The notes under the pieces were generated by a model, which saw nothing but the letters and a program-made list of their open reading frames with translations, had not been told where the DNA came from and ran no database searches. From Rhodobacter maris (lineage in GTDB: Bacteria; Pseudomonadota; Alphaproteobacteria; Rhodobacterales; Rhodobacteraceae): a stretch of 64,000 nt of DNA. The stretch is from contig NZ_OBMT01000005.1 of the NCBI RefSeq assembly GCF_900217815.1, forward strand, positions 124,001 to 188,000. The letters run 5' to 3'. This document shows positions 51,856 through 61,253 of the stretch, one piece after another (position 1 is the stretch's first letter; each line of letters starts with the position of its first letter). Position numbers and translations under genes: made by a program.

Positions 51856-54663
51856 TCAAGACGCGCAGGAAGGCTCGCGTATCACCGGCCCCTCCCGCAA
51901 GAGCTGCTGGTGGAGCAAGGCATCTTCGGCGGCCTTGTCGCCCAGAAGGGCGCGCGCCTGTTCGAGAAGATAGGCATCATGGGCCGGGCCGGCAAAGACA
52001 TGCGGCAACACCGCATCGGGGGCCACCAGTTCCCAGCGGCGCAGGGCCTCGAAGCCCTGCGCGAGCTGTTCCATCGTGCAGATCAAGCGGAAACGCCGCG
52101 CGATGACCCGCAAGGCGCCCTCGGCGGTCGGCGGCTCCTCGCCCCAAACGATGCCGCGGCACTGGCTCGATTGCGCATAGCTCGAGTTTTCTGCAATCAG
52201 CAGCGCCAGCCCCGCCTCAAGGCCAAGCGGCCTCAGGCGGTCGTGCACTGCTCCGAGCGCCGGGACGGCACGCGCGTAATGGAGGAACGAGACCAGCCGC
52301 TCGGCCGGGTCGCGCACCACGGTCATCCAGCACGGCAATTGCAGCAACGGTGCCGCCAGCGTGCCATGCAGAGCCTGAAAATTGCCGCTGAACACCCTCC
52401 AGGCATCGCGCTCCAGCATCTCGCGCACCGTCTCCGGCGCGCCGGGCTGATACAGTTCGAGCCGGCCCGGAGCCAGATGCGCGGCGATCGCCTGACGCAG
52501 CGACCGTCCGGCGGTGCGGGGCTGATGCAGATGGATCAACCGCGTTGCGCGGGCGCGCCCAGTCAGCGCGGGCAAGGGCGCGGCGGGCTGTGCCGGCGCG
52601 GAGACGGCGCCTGCCTTCCCGGCTTGCGGCGCCCCGACATCTGGAGGCCGGGCTTCAGGCTCGAACGTCAGGATCGCGCCGATATGCCCGGTGCGCGGTC
52701 CGTGATCCTTGTCGCCCTTGAAAAGCGCAATCTCGGGCACCTCGGGTTCCTGTCGGATCGTCAGTTCGGACACGGTTTGCGGCTCAAACAGAGTCACCCC
52801 CAGACGCTCGTAATAGCATCGGTTGTCATAGCCTGTGTTGCGGTCGGTGAACGTGCCGGCGGTAAGTGTCAGCGCGCCGGTGGTCGGGCCGCGCAGCATC
52901 GTATAGCCCACGACCTGTACCGGCCGCTCAAAGGCGAAGCGTTGTACAGCACCGCCCGGAATGCTGACCAGAGTCTGGCGGAACCCGCCCCGGCCATAGA
53001 CTTTCGTCTCCGGCGCGCCGCTGGCGCAATCGGGGGCCGGAATGCATGCCCAGGGCGCGGGAGCATTGCGCAGCTTGTCGCGCTGGGCCGGCGGGATCTC
53101 GGGTTGGTCGAGCAACGTCATGAAGGCGTCAGTATAGATCTCTTTACCCGCCTCGGTCGGATGCACGTCATCGGTGAGCATCCCCTTGCCGAGCGGTACC
53201 GAGGCATATCCGAGCCCATGTTCGGCGGCAAAGCTGCGATGCATCTTCCAGAGCCAGTCCTCGGCTTCGACCACTTCGATCCGCGGCAGGTCGAGCAGCG
53301 AAATCCGCGTCACTCCGCGCGCCACGGCCTTCGCGCAAAGCGCTTCGAGCGTGGCGCGGTGATCTGTGCGCGGGCGGTTCGTGCCGCGCATCTGCGAGGT
53401 TGCGATTTCGAGGATGAGATGGTTCGCCCCTTGATGAAGATCGAGGATCTGGTCGATCACATGGCGCAGCTGAAAGGGCGTCCAGGCCCCGATGCCGACC
53501 TTGTCAAAGCGGATCCGGCTGCGGCCGGACCGCGCGCAGCGTTGCCGGGCGAATTCGACGAAAGAATGCTGGTCGGTGACGCTGAAGCCCACGGTGAGCA
53601 CATGCTGGCGCTCGGCGGGTATTGCGGGAACGGCCGCGGGAAGGGCGTTGAGGGTGCTGGGCGGCGGCGCGGAGATCGGAGCGGCCGGAGCGGTGACGGT
53701 GGGCGCCGGTGCGCTGTCTCCGGCAATGAAGATGCTGCACAGATGACCGAGGCGCGGCCCGGTATCGGGCGTGCCCTTGAGCAGCTTGGCGCCGGGCAAC
53801 GCCGGATCCTGACGGATGTCGAGCCTGCGGCAGGACTGCTCGCGAAAGAAGGTCGCGCCGATCCGCTCGTAATAACAAAACGGGTCGTATCCACCGGCGC
53901 GGTGCGCGAAGTCTCCAGTGCTCAGGTCGAGTGCACCACTTCTGGGCCCCATGATCATCGAATAGCCGAGCACGCGCACTGGCTCGCGGCCGAAGTCGAA
54001 CCGCACCGTTTCGCCGGCGGGGATGGACACGGCTGTCACCCCGTAGCCGCCGCGCGCATAATCGCGCAGCCCCGCGCTGCCGCGGCCGTAATGATAAGCC
54101 GGAATACTGCTATAAGGGTTGCGCAACTCCGCCAGCCGGTCGCGCGCCGTGGTGGAAAGCGGGGGAGTGGTCTCGATCAGCGCCATCAGGGCGTCGGCGA
54201 AGACTCTCACGCCTTCGGCGGTGGGATGAACGACATCGCGCAGCATCCCCTCGGCAAGAGGCACCGCGCGGTAGCCAAGCGCGTATTCTTCGCAAAAGGC
54301 GCGGTGCATCGCCCATTGCCAGTCGGTCGCCTCCTCCACATCGCTGCGGGGCAGGTCAAGAAAAGAGATCCGGCCCACCCCGTGTTTGACAGCCGAGGCG
54401 ACGAGGCAGCGGAGGCTCTCAAGATGGTCTTCCTGGCTGCGGTTCTGGCTGCGCAGGCTTGGCGTGGCGATCTCGAACACCACATGGTCGGGGCGGTTGT
54501 GCTCAAGAATCTCGTCGATCACATGGCGCAGCAGAAACGGAAACCAGCCGCCGATCCCGACTTTGGAGAGCCGGATCCCGGCCTGCGGGCTCAGCCGCTC
54601 CTGGCAGCGCTCGACAAAGGACTTTTCGGCGGTGACGCTGAAACCTACGACCAGAACGTGCAT
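51856..54663 (-). CDS. Tandem SGNH-like domains fused to a sulfotransferase domain
   Basis: The product has 935 residues. Unit 1 (~1-315) and unit 2 (~353-668) are internal repeats. Each opens with a strand and GFSVT (Ser9, Ser361), continues with KVGIG-W-PF-LRHVID-IL and a DLPR segment, and has a C-terminal DxxHP (DVVHP at 143-147, DDVHP at 498-502), the SGNH catalytic pattern. Each ends in a beta-rich part with YYERLG or YYERIG. A Pro/Ala linker leads to a sulfotransferase-like domain (~706-930) with IHLHQPRTAGRSLRQAI and TVVRDPAERLVSFLHYA. SGNH units often add or remove acyl groups on glycans, so the protein may both acylate/deacylate and sulfate a glycan. Substrates are unknown. Confidence 0.85.
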   Translation of the reverse strand: MHVLVVGFSVTAEKSFVERCQERLSPQAGIRLSKVGIGGWFPFLLRHVIDEILEHNRPDHVVFEIATPSLRSQNRSQEDHLESLRCLVASAVKHGVGRISFLDLPRSDVEEATDWQWAMHRAFCEEYALGYRAVPLAEGMLRDVVHPTAEGVRVFADALMALIETTPPLSTTARDRLAELRNPYSSIPAYHYGRGSAGLRDYARGGYGVTAVSIPAGETVRFDFGREPVRVLGYSMIMGPRSGALDLSTGDFAHRAGGYDPFCYYERIGATFFREQSCRRLDIRQDPALPGAKLLKGTPDTGPRLGHLCSIFIAGDSAPAPTVTAPAAPISAPPPSTLNALPAAVPAIPAERQHVLTVGFSVTDQHSFVEFARQRCARSGRSRIRFDKVGIGAWTPFQLRHVIDQILDLHQGANHLILEIATSQMRGTNRPRTDHRATLEALCAKAVARGVTRISLLDLPRIEVVEAEDWLWKMHRSFAAEHGLGYASVPLGKGMLTDDVHPTEAGKEIYTDAFMTLLDQPEIPPAQRDKLRNAPAPWACIPAPDCASGAPETKVYGRGGFRQTLVSIPGGAVQRFAFERPVQVVGYTMLRGPTTGALTLTAGTFTDRNTGYDNRCYYERLGVTLFEPQTVSELTIRQEPEVPEIALFKGDKDHGPRTGHIGAILTFEPEARPPDVGAPQAGKAGAVSAPAQPAAPLPALTGRARATRLIHLHQPRTAGRSLRQAIAAHLAPGRLELYQPGAPETVREMLERDAWRVFSGNFQALHGTLAAPLLQLPCWMTVVRDPAERLVSFLHYARAVPALGAVHDRLRPLGLEAGLALLIAENSSYAQSSQCRGIVWGEEPPTAEGALRVIARRFRLICTMEQLAQGFEALRRWELVAPDAVLPHVFAGPAHDAYLLEQARALLGDKAAEDALLHQQLLREGPVIREPSCAS

Positions 54664-54743
54664 TTTTCCTCCCCCGGCCCCCCGCGGCCGCGGGCCTGCC
54701 TGTCATCTGCAGATGCTGCTTGTGGAGTCCCCGGACCCAGAGA

Positions 54744-55601
54744 TCAGGTTTTGATCAACTCGAAGCTGCTGATATATTGGCCATGCACCAGCTTTTCGGG
54801 CTCGGGCCCAAGGTGATGCACCATCTTGCAATGAATGATATGGATATCGTCCCAAAGACCCTGTTTATGCAGTTCGAACAGAATCTTGCACTGGGCGTTC
54901 CACACGGTGTTGGAAAGAACTTTGCGTGGAATCTCCGTCAATCGGTTCATGGTCTTGTTCAGCGCGGTCTGGTCGCACAGTCGCGCCCAGTTGCTGGTTG
55001 CCGGGGCCTGCGACTGAGTCAGGAACTGTTCGACCCAGCCGGTGCCGGCACCATAGTCGCGGATCGTGTCGCGGAACGCGAAGACGCCCGAGTTGAAGTA
55101 TTTCGGGTTCGAAAGCGCGATCAGCCCCTGCGCATTCGGGCGGTCGCCATCGGCGATGCCCTTTTCGTATTGCTCCTTCGGATAGTAGGCGATCGGCTCA
55201 TTGGTGAGCACGATCTGCGTGTCGTCTTCCCGCAGCGCATCGAACATCGGCACCAGCGTCTTGCGCACGTAAGTGTCCGTGTCGAGAAACAGGGTGAAGC
55301 GATAGGGCGAAACATTGATCGTGTTGATCTTGACGCCGCGGCTGCGCTCCATGCCGTCGCTCATCTTTAGTCCCGAGGCCCGCACGGTCTCGGTCAGGTC
55401 GAGAAAGTCGATATGGGCGATCCCCGCCAGCAGTTCGCGCGCCAGCGCCCCTTCCCAGGAATAGGCGACGGTGATCGGCAGATCGGGATGCACCGCACGG
55501 ATCGACCGGATCGACGTACGCATCTCCTTGAAATAGGGCTCTCCGGTTACGGCATAAATGACACCGCAATCCTGAAGCGTTCCCTGCGCACTGTTCGCCA
55601 T
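54744..55601 (-). CDS. GT8-like nucleotide-sugar transferase
   Basis: A 285-residue soluble protein with a GT-A fold pattern. The opening strand is GVIYAVTGEPYFKEMRTSIR. A DxD motif sits in RFTLFLDTDTYVRKTLVPM (about residue 105). YFNSGVFAFRD, a typical GT8-type segment, and CDQTALNKTM follow. The pattern suggests a retaining transferase of the GT8 or glycogenin-like class. Donor and acceptor are unknown. It lies between fcl and the SGNH-sulfotransferase gene on the same strand. Confidence 0.75.
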   Translation of the reverse strand: MANSAQGTLQDCGVIYAVTGEPYFKEMRTSIRSIRAVHPDLPITVAYSWEGALARELLAGIAHIDFLDLTETVRASGLKMSDGMERSRGVKINTINVSPYRFTLFLDTDTYVRKTLVPMFDALREDDTQIVLTNEPIAYYPKEQYEKGIADGDRPNAQGLIALSNPKYFNSGVFAFRDTIRDYGAGTGWVEQFLTQSQAPATSNWARLCDQTALNKTMNRLTEIPRKVLSNTVWNAQCKILFELHKQGLWDDIHIIHCKMVHHLGPEPEKLVHGQYISSFELIKT

Positions 55602-55690
55602 CTAATGGTCTCTTTCTTTGAGCAAAGTTGGCGCATTCTAGCGCTTTCCGCTGGCGGAGAAAAGTTCGAGCTATTTCTGGCGCGCCAGTG

Positions 55691-56659
55691 TCAGTTCCGG
55701 ATTTTCGTGGTGTCGCAAAACCAGCGGTAGGTTTCCGCGACGCCTTCCTCAAGCCCGATCCGCGCCGTCCAGCCCATCTGTGCCAGACGGCTGACATCCA
55801 TCAGTTTCTTCATCGTGCCATCGGGCTTCGTGGGATCGTTCGTGATCCGGCCTTTATAGCCCGTCACCCGCGCCACGAGCTTTGCCAGATCCATGATGGA
55901 AATATCGGTGCCGCTGCCCACGTTGATATGGCTGAGCATGGGCTGGGTATTGGCCTCATAGATGGCCTTGTCGAGGTCGAGCACGAACAGCGAGGCCTCT
56001 GCCATGTCGTCGACATGCAGGAATTCACGCATCGGCGTGCCGGATCCCCAGATCACCACCTCCTCGGTGCCCGCTTGAGCCGCCTCGTGAAAGCGCCGGA
56101 TCAGGGCTGGCAGCACATGCGAGTTCTCGGGGTGGAAGTTGTCGCCCGGGCCATAGAGGTTGGTGGGCATCACCGAGCGGTAATCGACGCCATATTGCCG
56201 GTTGTAGCTCTCGCACAGCTTGATCCCGGCGATCTTGGCCACGGCATAGGGTTCGTTCGTGGGTTCAAGCGTGCCGGTGAGAAGCGCGTCCTCGGCCATC
56301 GGCTGCGGCACGGCTTTGGGATAGATGCAGGACGAGCCGAGCTGGAGCAGCCGCTGCACCCCGGCGGCAAAGGCCTGATGGATCACGTTGCATTCGATCA
56401 TCAGGTTTTCGTAGATGAATTCGGCGGGATAGGTGTTGTTGGCGTGGATACCGCCCACCTTGGCCGCAGCGAGGATCACCACATCGGGTTTTTCGGCCTG
56501 CATGAAATCGCGCACCGCCGACTGGTTTGTCAGATCCAGCTCGGCATGAGTGCGGGTCAGCAACTCAAGCGGCTCCCCGGCGGCAATACGTGTTTCGAGC
56601 TTGCGCAGGATTGCGCCTCCGACCATGCCGCGATGGCCTGCTACGTAGAACTTGGTCAT
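55691..56659 (-). CDS. fcl: GDP-L-fucose synthase
   Basis: This enzyme turns GDP-4-keto-6-deoxymannose into GDP-L-fucose by epimerisation and reduction. The 322-residue protein has the NAD(P) motif [34 protein letters not shown], the SSCIYPK segment, and the [13 protein letters not shown] catalytic Tyr-Lys pair. ATG 56659 gives the family start MTKFYVAGH; a longer frame adds 27 residues with no support. With gmd it completes GDP-fucose synthesis. It is divergent from the pyruvyltransferase gene. Confidence 0.96.
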   Translation of the reverse strand: MTKFYVAGHRGMVGGAILRKLETRIAAGEPLELLTRTHAELDLTNQSAVRDFMQAEKPDVVILAAAKVGGIHANNTYPAEFIYENLMIECNVIHQAFAAGVQRLLQLGSSCIYPKAVPQPMAEDALLTGTLEPTNEPYAVAKIAGIKLCESYNRQYGVDYRSVMPTNLYGPGDNFHPENSHVLPALIRRFHEAAQAGTEEVVIWGSGTPMREFLHVDDMAEASLFVLDLDKAIYEANTQPMLSHINVGSGTDISIMDLAKLVARVTGYKGRITNDPTKPDGTMKKLMDVSRLAQMGWTARIGLEEGVAETYRWFCDTTKIRN

Positions 56660-56831
56660 ATCGTTTGCTCCGATTGACCGAGCCAGCGCCCGGTGGTGTT
56701 GCTTCGTTGCTTTCCTTAAAGAGGGGGGGCCGGTATGCAAGGGCTATCTACCATTTGGGGTTCGGACGTCAAACCCGGGCCCGCCCCTGCGGCGGGTCAT
56801 CACAGAGCAACCGGTGGAGCGGGCAGGGTCG

Positions 56832-58202
56832 ATGACAAGTGAGACGATGATGGGGGTGAAGACCCTGCGCTGCTGGACCGGCGGTGGACCGCGCAACGAG
56901 GTCTGGAACTGGGGCGATGCGATCAGCCCCACTCTTTTTGCCAAGGTCTCCGGCTGCGCCCCGGAACTCGTCGACTACACGGACATGAGCCCGGACCCCC
57001 ACTTGATGATCTGCGGCAGCACGATGAAATGGATTACCCCCGGCAGCATCCTCTGGGGGATCGGCGAGATCTCGCAAAGCATGGCGTTCCTGCAACCGGA
57101 TGTCCGGCCCGCGCATGTGGCCGCGGTGCGCGGCCCCCTGACCCGGGCACGTCTTTTGGAACGCGGCATCGACTGCCCCGAGATCTATTGTGACCCGGCC
57201 CTTCTGTTTCCCCGGTTCTATGCCCCCGCGCCGGCGGCACGGCGCTACCGGCTTGGCATCATCCCCCACTACATTGATCGCGATCTTCCCGCGCTGGCGC
57301 GGTTCCGCGCCGAGGCAGATGTGCGCGTGATCGACATCACCCAGTCCGCACTGGACGGAGACGCCCGGATTTTCGGGTTCGTCGACGATGTCTGTTCGTG
57401 CGACGCGATCCTGTCGAGCTCGCTCCACGGCCTCATTCTGGCCGATGCCTACGGCATCCCGAGCCGCTGGATGCAACTTTCGGACCGGGTCTTCGGGGGC
57501 GATTTCAAGTTTCGCGACTATTTTGCCAGCATGGAGCAGGCGGCCCGCGCAGAGGCGCCTCTGCGCGCGCTCGAGCCCTCCGTCGAAACCCTGATCGCGC
57601 AGGCCCGGGCCGATTTCGACGGCCTGGGTCCGGTGCGACCCGACCTGCAGGCCTTCCTCGCGGCCTTCCCGGGCCCGAGCGCGCGGACGGACGTTGAACG
57701 CTGGGCACGCGTTGCCGCGTCACCGCCCCCTTGGGATGCCCGCAATCAACGGATCGCAAAACATATTCCGCCGGGATCCTCGGTCGTCGAATTCGGATCC
57801 GGCAATCAGTCGCTCCGACGTCATCTCGCTCTTGGCGCCTATCAGCCCGTGGATTGCGTCCCCGGCGAGGGGGATGTCTTCCTGTGCGATTACAACCGCG
57901 AGACGCGTTTTCCCCGGGTCTCGGCCGATGTCATCGTGATGAGCGGCTTTCTTGAATACATCATCGACACCGAGGCTTTTTTGCGGGCGCTCAAGGCGGC
58001 TTACCCCGGAACGCGCTGCCTGTTCAGCTGGGCCTTCGAGCCGCACGAGCCCGCGGCGCGCGCGGCGCATGGCTGGATTGCGGGCCTCAACCCCGCCAGC
58101 GAGGCCGAGGCGCCCTTCTCCCGTATCTTCAGCCGGCTTCGGCCGCTCGATGTGCACCAAACGCCGCTCACCCGGCAGGTGATCTACGAAGGGGTCTTGT
58201 GA
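56832..58202 (+). CDS. Pyruvyltransferase-methyltransferase fusion
   Basis: The 456-residue product has an N-terminal polysaccharide pyruvyltransferase domain (~1-300: WNWGDAISPTLFAKVSG, MICGSTMKWITPGSILWGIG, AAVRGPLTRARLLERG, CDPALLFPRFY, SSSLHGLILADAYGIPSRWM). The C-terminal part (~320-450) is a Rossmann methyltransferase-like domain with SVVEFGSGNQSLRRHL and ADVIVMSGFLEYI. Such enzymes add pyruvate ketals to sugars; the second domain could methylate. It is the only plus-strand gene inside the locus and overlaps convergent GT25 by 19 bp. ATG 56832 was preferred to starts at 56847 or 56850. Confidence 0.8.
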   Translation: MTSETMMGVKTLRCWTGGGPRNEVWNWGDAISPTLFAKVSGCAPELVDYTDMSPDPHLMICGSTMKWITPGSILWGIGEISQSMAFLQPDVRPAHVAAVRGPLTRARLLERGIDCPEIYCDPALLFPRFYAPAPAARRYRLGIIPHYIDRDLPALARFRAEADVRVIDITQSALDGDARIFGFVDDVCSCDAILSSSLHGLILADAYGIPSRWMQLSDRVFGGDFKFRDYFASMEQAARAEAPLRALEPSVETLIAQARADFDGLGPVRPDLQAFLAAFPGPSARTDVERWARVAASPPPWDARNQRIAKHIPPGSSVVEFGSGNQSLRRHLALGAYQPVDCVPGEGDVFLCDYNRETRFPRVSADVIVMSGFLEYIIDTEAFLRALKAAYPGTRCLFSWAFEPHEPAARAAHGWIAGLNPASEAEAPFSRIFSRLRPLDVHQTPLTRQVIYEGVL

Positions 58203-59002
58203 GCCGTGTCGCGAAAATGCTGCGCGATTTTCTCGCGATAGCGCGCGGCCTCCTCGCCGCGGCCCTGGGCCTCCAGCCAGTCGGCGTGCCGATCCTTGGG
58301 GTGGATCAACGATTCCAGCGTTCCCACCGACCAGGATAGCTCCGAGGCGATCGGAGGAAATACCGTTCGCGCCGCGGTTTGCGAGATCGGGGCGAGCTGG
58401 TGCTGAAACACGTCCGCGGTATGCACGACCCGGTCGAAACAGGCCAGCAGGTCACGCGCATAGGCCGCCGTGAGCGCATGGCAGGGGTTTGACATCCTCA
58501 GCGTGTCGTCGACACGGAACGGCATTTCCGCGTCATGGTCCGGTCCGAGCGCCCAGCCCAGTCGGAAGAGCCGTGGTGCACTGCCGGAAAAACTCAGATC
58601 TCCGCGCGCGATCTCCACCTGCAACCGGTTCAGGACTTGCCCGGCCCAAGGGTGGAACAGCACATCATCCTCGCAGACGAGCACCCGCCCTCCGCCGGCC
58701 GAGACATGCCGCCAAAGCCTGAGATAAGTGACGAAAACGGCCACCTGCTGGGGGGTCAGCACATTGTTGCAATCCGGCCGACCGCATTCGAGCTTGCCGC
58801 AGCGGAAACAGGGTGGATAGCCGGCCACCTTGTCATCCTCGAACAATGCCGTCACTTCCGGGTCTTCCGGCCCCGAAGCATCAAAGAAGCGGTACGCGGT
58901 GATGCCGACTTCGGCAAAATGCGATCGGATATGATCCCTGCGGTCAGACGATTGGGGCAAACTAACAACAAGTATCTCGTTAAAAAGACCGGAAGGGATC
59001 AT
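58184..59002 (-). CDS. GT25-like glycosyltransferase with Cys-rich insert
   Basis: A 272-residue protein of the GT25 type (LPS galactosyltransferase-like). It has EILVVSLPQSSDRRDHIRSH and FDASGPEDPE at the start, and VLVCEDDVLFHPWAG with the acidic donor site. An insert at ~60-80 carries four cysteines (C-x2-C-x4-C-x4-C in PCFRCGKLECGRPDCNN), a possible metal knuckle. It lies 7 bp after gmd, so the two are co-transcribed. Sugar specificity is unknown. Confidence 0.8.
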   Translation of the reverse strand: MIPSGLFNEILVVSLPQSSDRRDHIRSHFAEVGITAYRFFDASGPEDPEVTALFEDDKVAGYPPCFRCGKLECGRPDCNNVLTPQQVAVFVTYLRLWRHVSAGGGRVLVCEDDVLFHPWAGQVLNRLQVEIARGDLSFSGSAPRLFRLGWALGPDHDAEMPFRVDDTLRMSNPCHALTAAYARDLLACFDRVVHTADVFQHQLAPISQTAARTVFPPIASELSWSVGTLESLIHPKDRHADWLEAQGRGEEAARYREKIAQHFRDTAHKTPS

Positions 59003-59009
59003 ATGCCGG

Positions 59010-60137
59010 TCAACTTTCTACGCTCACCGGCAACTCAAGGCCATGCGCCTTGAGCAGCTTGAGCCGTTTCGCGGCCTTGAGATCCTCGACCACCATCTCG
59101 GCGCACATTTCCTGCGCGGTGATCTCGGGCACCCAGCCGAGCTTCTGCTTTGCTTTCGCCGGATCACCCAGAAGCGTCTCCACCTCGGCAGGGCGGAAAT
59201 AGCGCGGGTCGATCCGCATCACCACATCCCCCACTTTCAGCGCCGGCGCCATGTCGCCCTCGATCGCCGTCACGGTGGCGATCTCGTCCACGCCGGTGCC
59301 GCTGAATGCGAGCGTTATCCCGAGTTCCGCCGCAGTCCAGCTGATGAATTCGCGCACCGAATATTGCACCCCGGTGGCGATCACGAAGTCTTCCGGTGCC
59401 TCCTGCTGCAGCATCATCCACTGCATGCGCACATAATCCTTCGCGTGGCCCCAGTCGCGCAAGCTGTCGATATTGCCCATGTAGAGGCAGGGTTCGAGGC
59501 CTTGGGCGATGTTGCACAGCCCGCGCGTGATCTTGCGCGTCACGAAGGTCTCGCCGCGCCGCGGGCTCTCGTGGTTGAAGAGGATGCCGTTGCAGGCATA
59601 CATGTTGTAGCTTTCACGGTAGTTCACCGTGATCCAGTAGGCATACATCTTTGCCACCGCATAGGGGCTGCGCGGATAGAAGGGCGTGGTCTCGCGCTGC
59701 GGGATCTCCTGCACGAGGCCAAAAAGCTCCGAGGTCGAGGCCTGATAGAACCGGGTCTTTTGCTCCAGCCCGAGAAAGCGGATCGCCTCGAGGAGCCGCA
59801 GCGTGCCGATGCCATCGACATCCGCGGTATATTCGGGCGCCTCGAAGCTCACCGCCACATGGCTTTGCGCGCCGAGGTTATAAACCTCGTCGGGCTCGAC
59901 TTCGCGCAGGATGCGGGTGAGGTTCGAGGTATCGGTCAGATCGCCGTAATGGAGCCGGAACCGGGAATTGTCGACATGGGGATCTTCGTAGATGTGGTCG
60001 ACCCGACCGGTGTTGAACAGCGACGCCCGGCGCTTGATCCCGTGCACCTCATAGCCCTTGGCAAGCAGGAATTCCGCCAGATAGGAGCCGTCCTGCCCGG
60101 TGACACCGGTGATCAAAGCCTTTTTCGTCATGCCCAT
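59010..60137 (-). CDS. gmd: GDP-mannose 4,6-dehydratase
   Basis: Gmd converts GDP-mannose to GDP-4-keto-6-deoxymannose, the first step to GDP-fucose. The 375-residue protein has [58 protein letters not shown], the [15 protein letters not shown]yr-Lys pair and [23 protein letters not shown] 60137 has AAGGA 6 nt upstream; ATG 60131 is the alternative. It is upstream of the GT25 gene and downstream of the sulfotransferase gene, with a 162-bp gap on that side. Confidence 0.96.
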   Translation of the reverse strand: MGMTKKALITGVTGQDGSYLAEFLLAKGYEVHGIKRRASLFNTGRVDHIYEDPHVDNSRFRLHYGDLTDTSNLTRILREVEPDEVYNLGAQSHVAVSFEAPEYTADVDGIGTLRLLEAIRFLGLEQKTRFYQASTSELFGLVQEIPQRETTPFYPRSPYAVAKMYAYWITVNYRESYNMYACNGILFNHESPRRGETFVTRKITRGLCNIAQGLEPCLYMGNIDSLRDWGHAKDYVRMQWMMLQQEAPEDFVIATGVQYSVREFISWTAAELGITLAFSGTGVDEIATVTAIEGDMAPALKVGDVVMRIDPRYFRPAEVETLLGDPAKAKQKLGWVPEITAQEMCAEMVVEDLKAAKRLKLLKAHGLELPVSVES

Positions 60138-60299
60138 TATCCGTCCTTGCAATCGGTTGGCACCCCGGACTTGCGCAGCGCACACCCGGACCAAGCCGTG
60201 GCGAACGGGCACCGGCGTAATTGCCGGTTGGCCTAGCACAAGCCCGGAAACCGGACAAGGCGCGAAATCCCGTTGCCGCCGCCGCGCGGGGCAGGAGGC

Positions 60300-61253
60300 T
60301 CAGCGCGCCGGTGTCACCGCGCCGGCCGGATCGGGGTCATATCCAAGTCGGGCACAGAGCGCTTCATAGCTCGGCGCCGGTGTTGCCAGATCGGCTTGCA
60401 CAACTTCGGGAAGCGGCCGGCGGGGGCGCAGCTCGATGCGCCGCCCCTTGCGGCCGCTGTCGCCGGACATCGAGATCAGCTGTAACAGATCCTGCCAGCG
60501 CGGATCGAAGGGCAGGGCAAGGATCTCGGTCAGGGCCCGGCATTCGGTCTCGGGGTCGCGCGCGAAATCCTCGAAATAACGGATTTGGACCTCCGGATAG
60601 GCGTCCAGAAAGGCGAGATAGCGCGCGGCATAGCCTTCCAGATGCGCCACCGGCCCTTTCGCGCTGTTCATGAGATGCAGTGAAACGAAGGAGTCGAGCG
60701 GGTGTCGTACGGTGATCACCTGCCGCAACTCGAAATGTCTGGCCAGCATCGCGCCCATCAGCGGGCGTTCGGAGGGCTCGGTAGCGGTGCAGAAATGCGA
60801 ATGACTGTGATCGCGCAGCACGAGCCTGCGTCCGTCGCGGAACGTATCCTCCCAGAGGCTCCTGAGCGCGGCAACGAACATCCGTTCGATTGTGGCCTCC
60901 GTGGGAGGCAGACGGCATTGCCGTGCCAGAAAGATCAGATCGCTCGGCGCGAAGCTTCCGGGAGGCCGGAACCAGCGGCTGAACGGATCGACTTCGCTCA
61001 ACACCATGGTATTGGGCTGACAGGCCAGCGCCCGGGTCATCAATGTGCCGCCGGTGCAGGCGAAATGATGGATCAGCCGCAGCGGTTCCGGGCCGGTTTC
61101 GGCGAGCCGTGCCGTTTGCGCGAGGCACTGGTCCAGAAGGCTTTCGAGCGGTTCGGTCGGAACCGGGCCGCGCACTGGCCGGTAGTTGTCCAGCAGCGCC
61201 AGCGCGTCATCAACGAAGCGTTGCAGGTCCGCGGCACTGTCGGGGTCGGTCAT
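60300..61253 (-). CDS. Sulfotransferase-family protein
   Basis: A 317-residue protein with a P-loop sulfotransferase pattern. The 5'-phosphosulfate loop LRLIHHFACTGGTLMTRALA is followed by NTMVLSEVDPFSRWF. The 3'-phosphate segment is ITVRHPLDSFVSLHLMNSA. Such enzymes move sulfate from PAPS to a sugar or other acceptor. It differs from the fused sulfotransferase domain at 51856-54663, so two sulfation steps are possible. Its start overlaps the stop of the upstream coiled-coil gene (ATGA). Confidence 0.8.
   Translation of the reverse strand: MTDPDSAADLQRFVDDALALLDNYRPVRGPVPTEPLESLLDQCLAQTARLAETGPEPLRLIHHFACTGGTLMTRALACQPNTMVLSEVDPFSRWFRPPGSFAPSDLIFLARQCRLPPTEATIERMFVAALRSLWEDTFRDGRRLVLRDHSHSHFCTATEPSERPLMGAMLARHFELRQVITVRHPLDSFVSLHLMNSAKGPVAHLEGYAARYLAFLDAYPEVQIRYFEDFARDPETECRALTEILALPFDPRWQDLLQLISMSGDSGRKGRRIELRPRRPLPEVVQADLATPAPSYEALCARLGYDPDPAGAVTPAR

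Noticed and set aside
51775..54816. 1013-codon plus-strand open frame opposite the SGNH-sulfotransferase gene
   Set aside because: It mirrors the real minus-strand gene, is Arg/His/Gly-rich with no domain pattern, and arises from high-GC codon bias.
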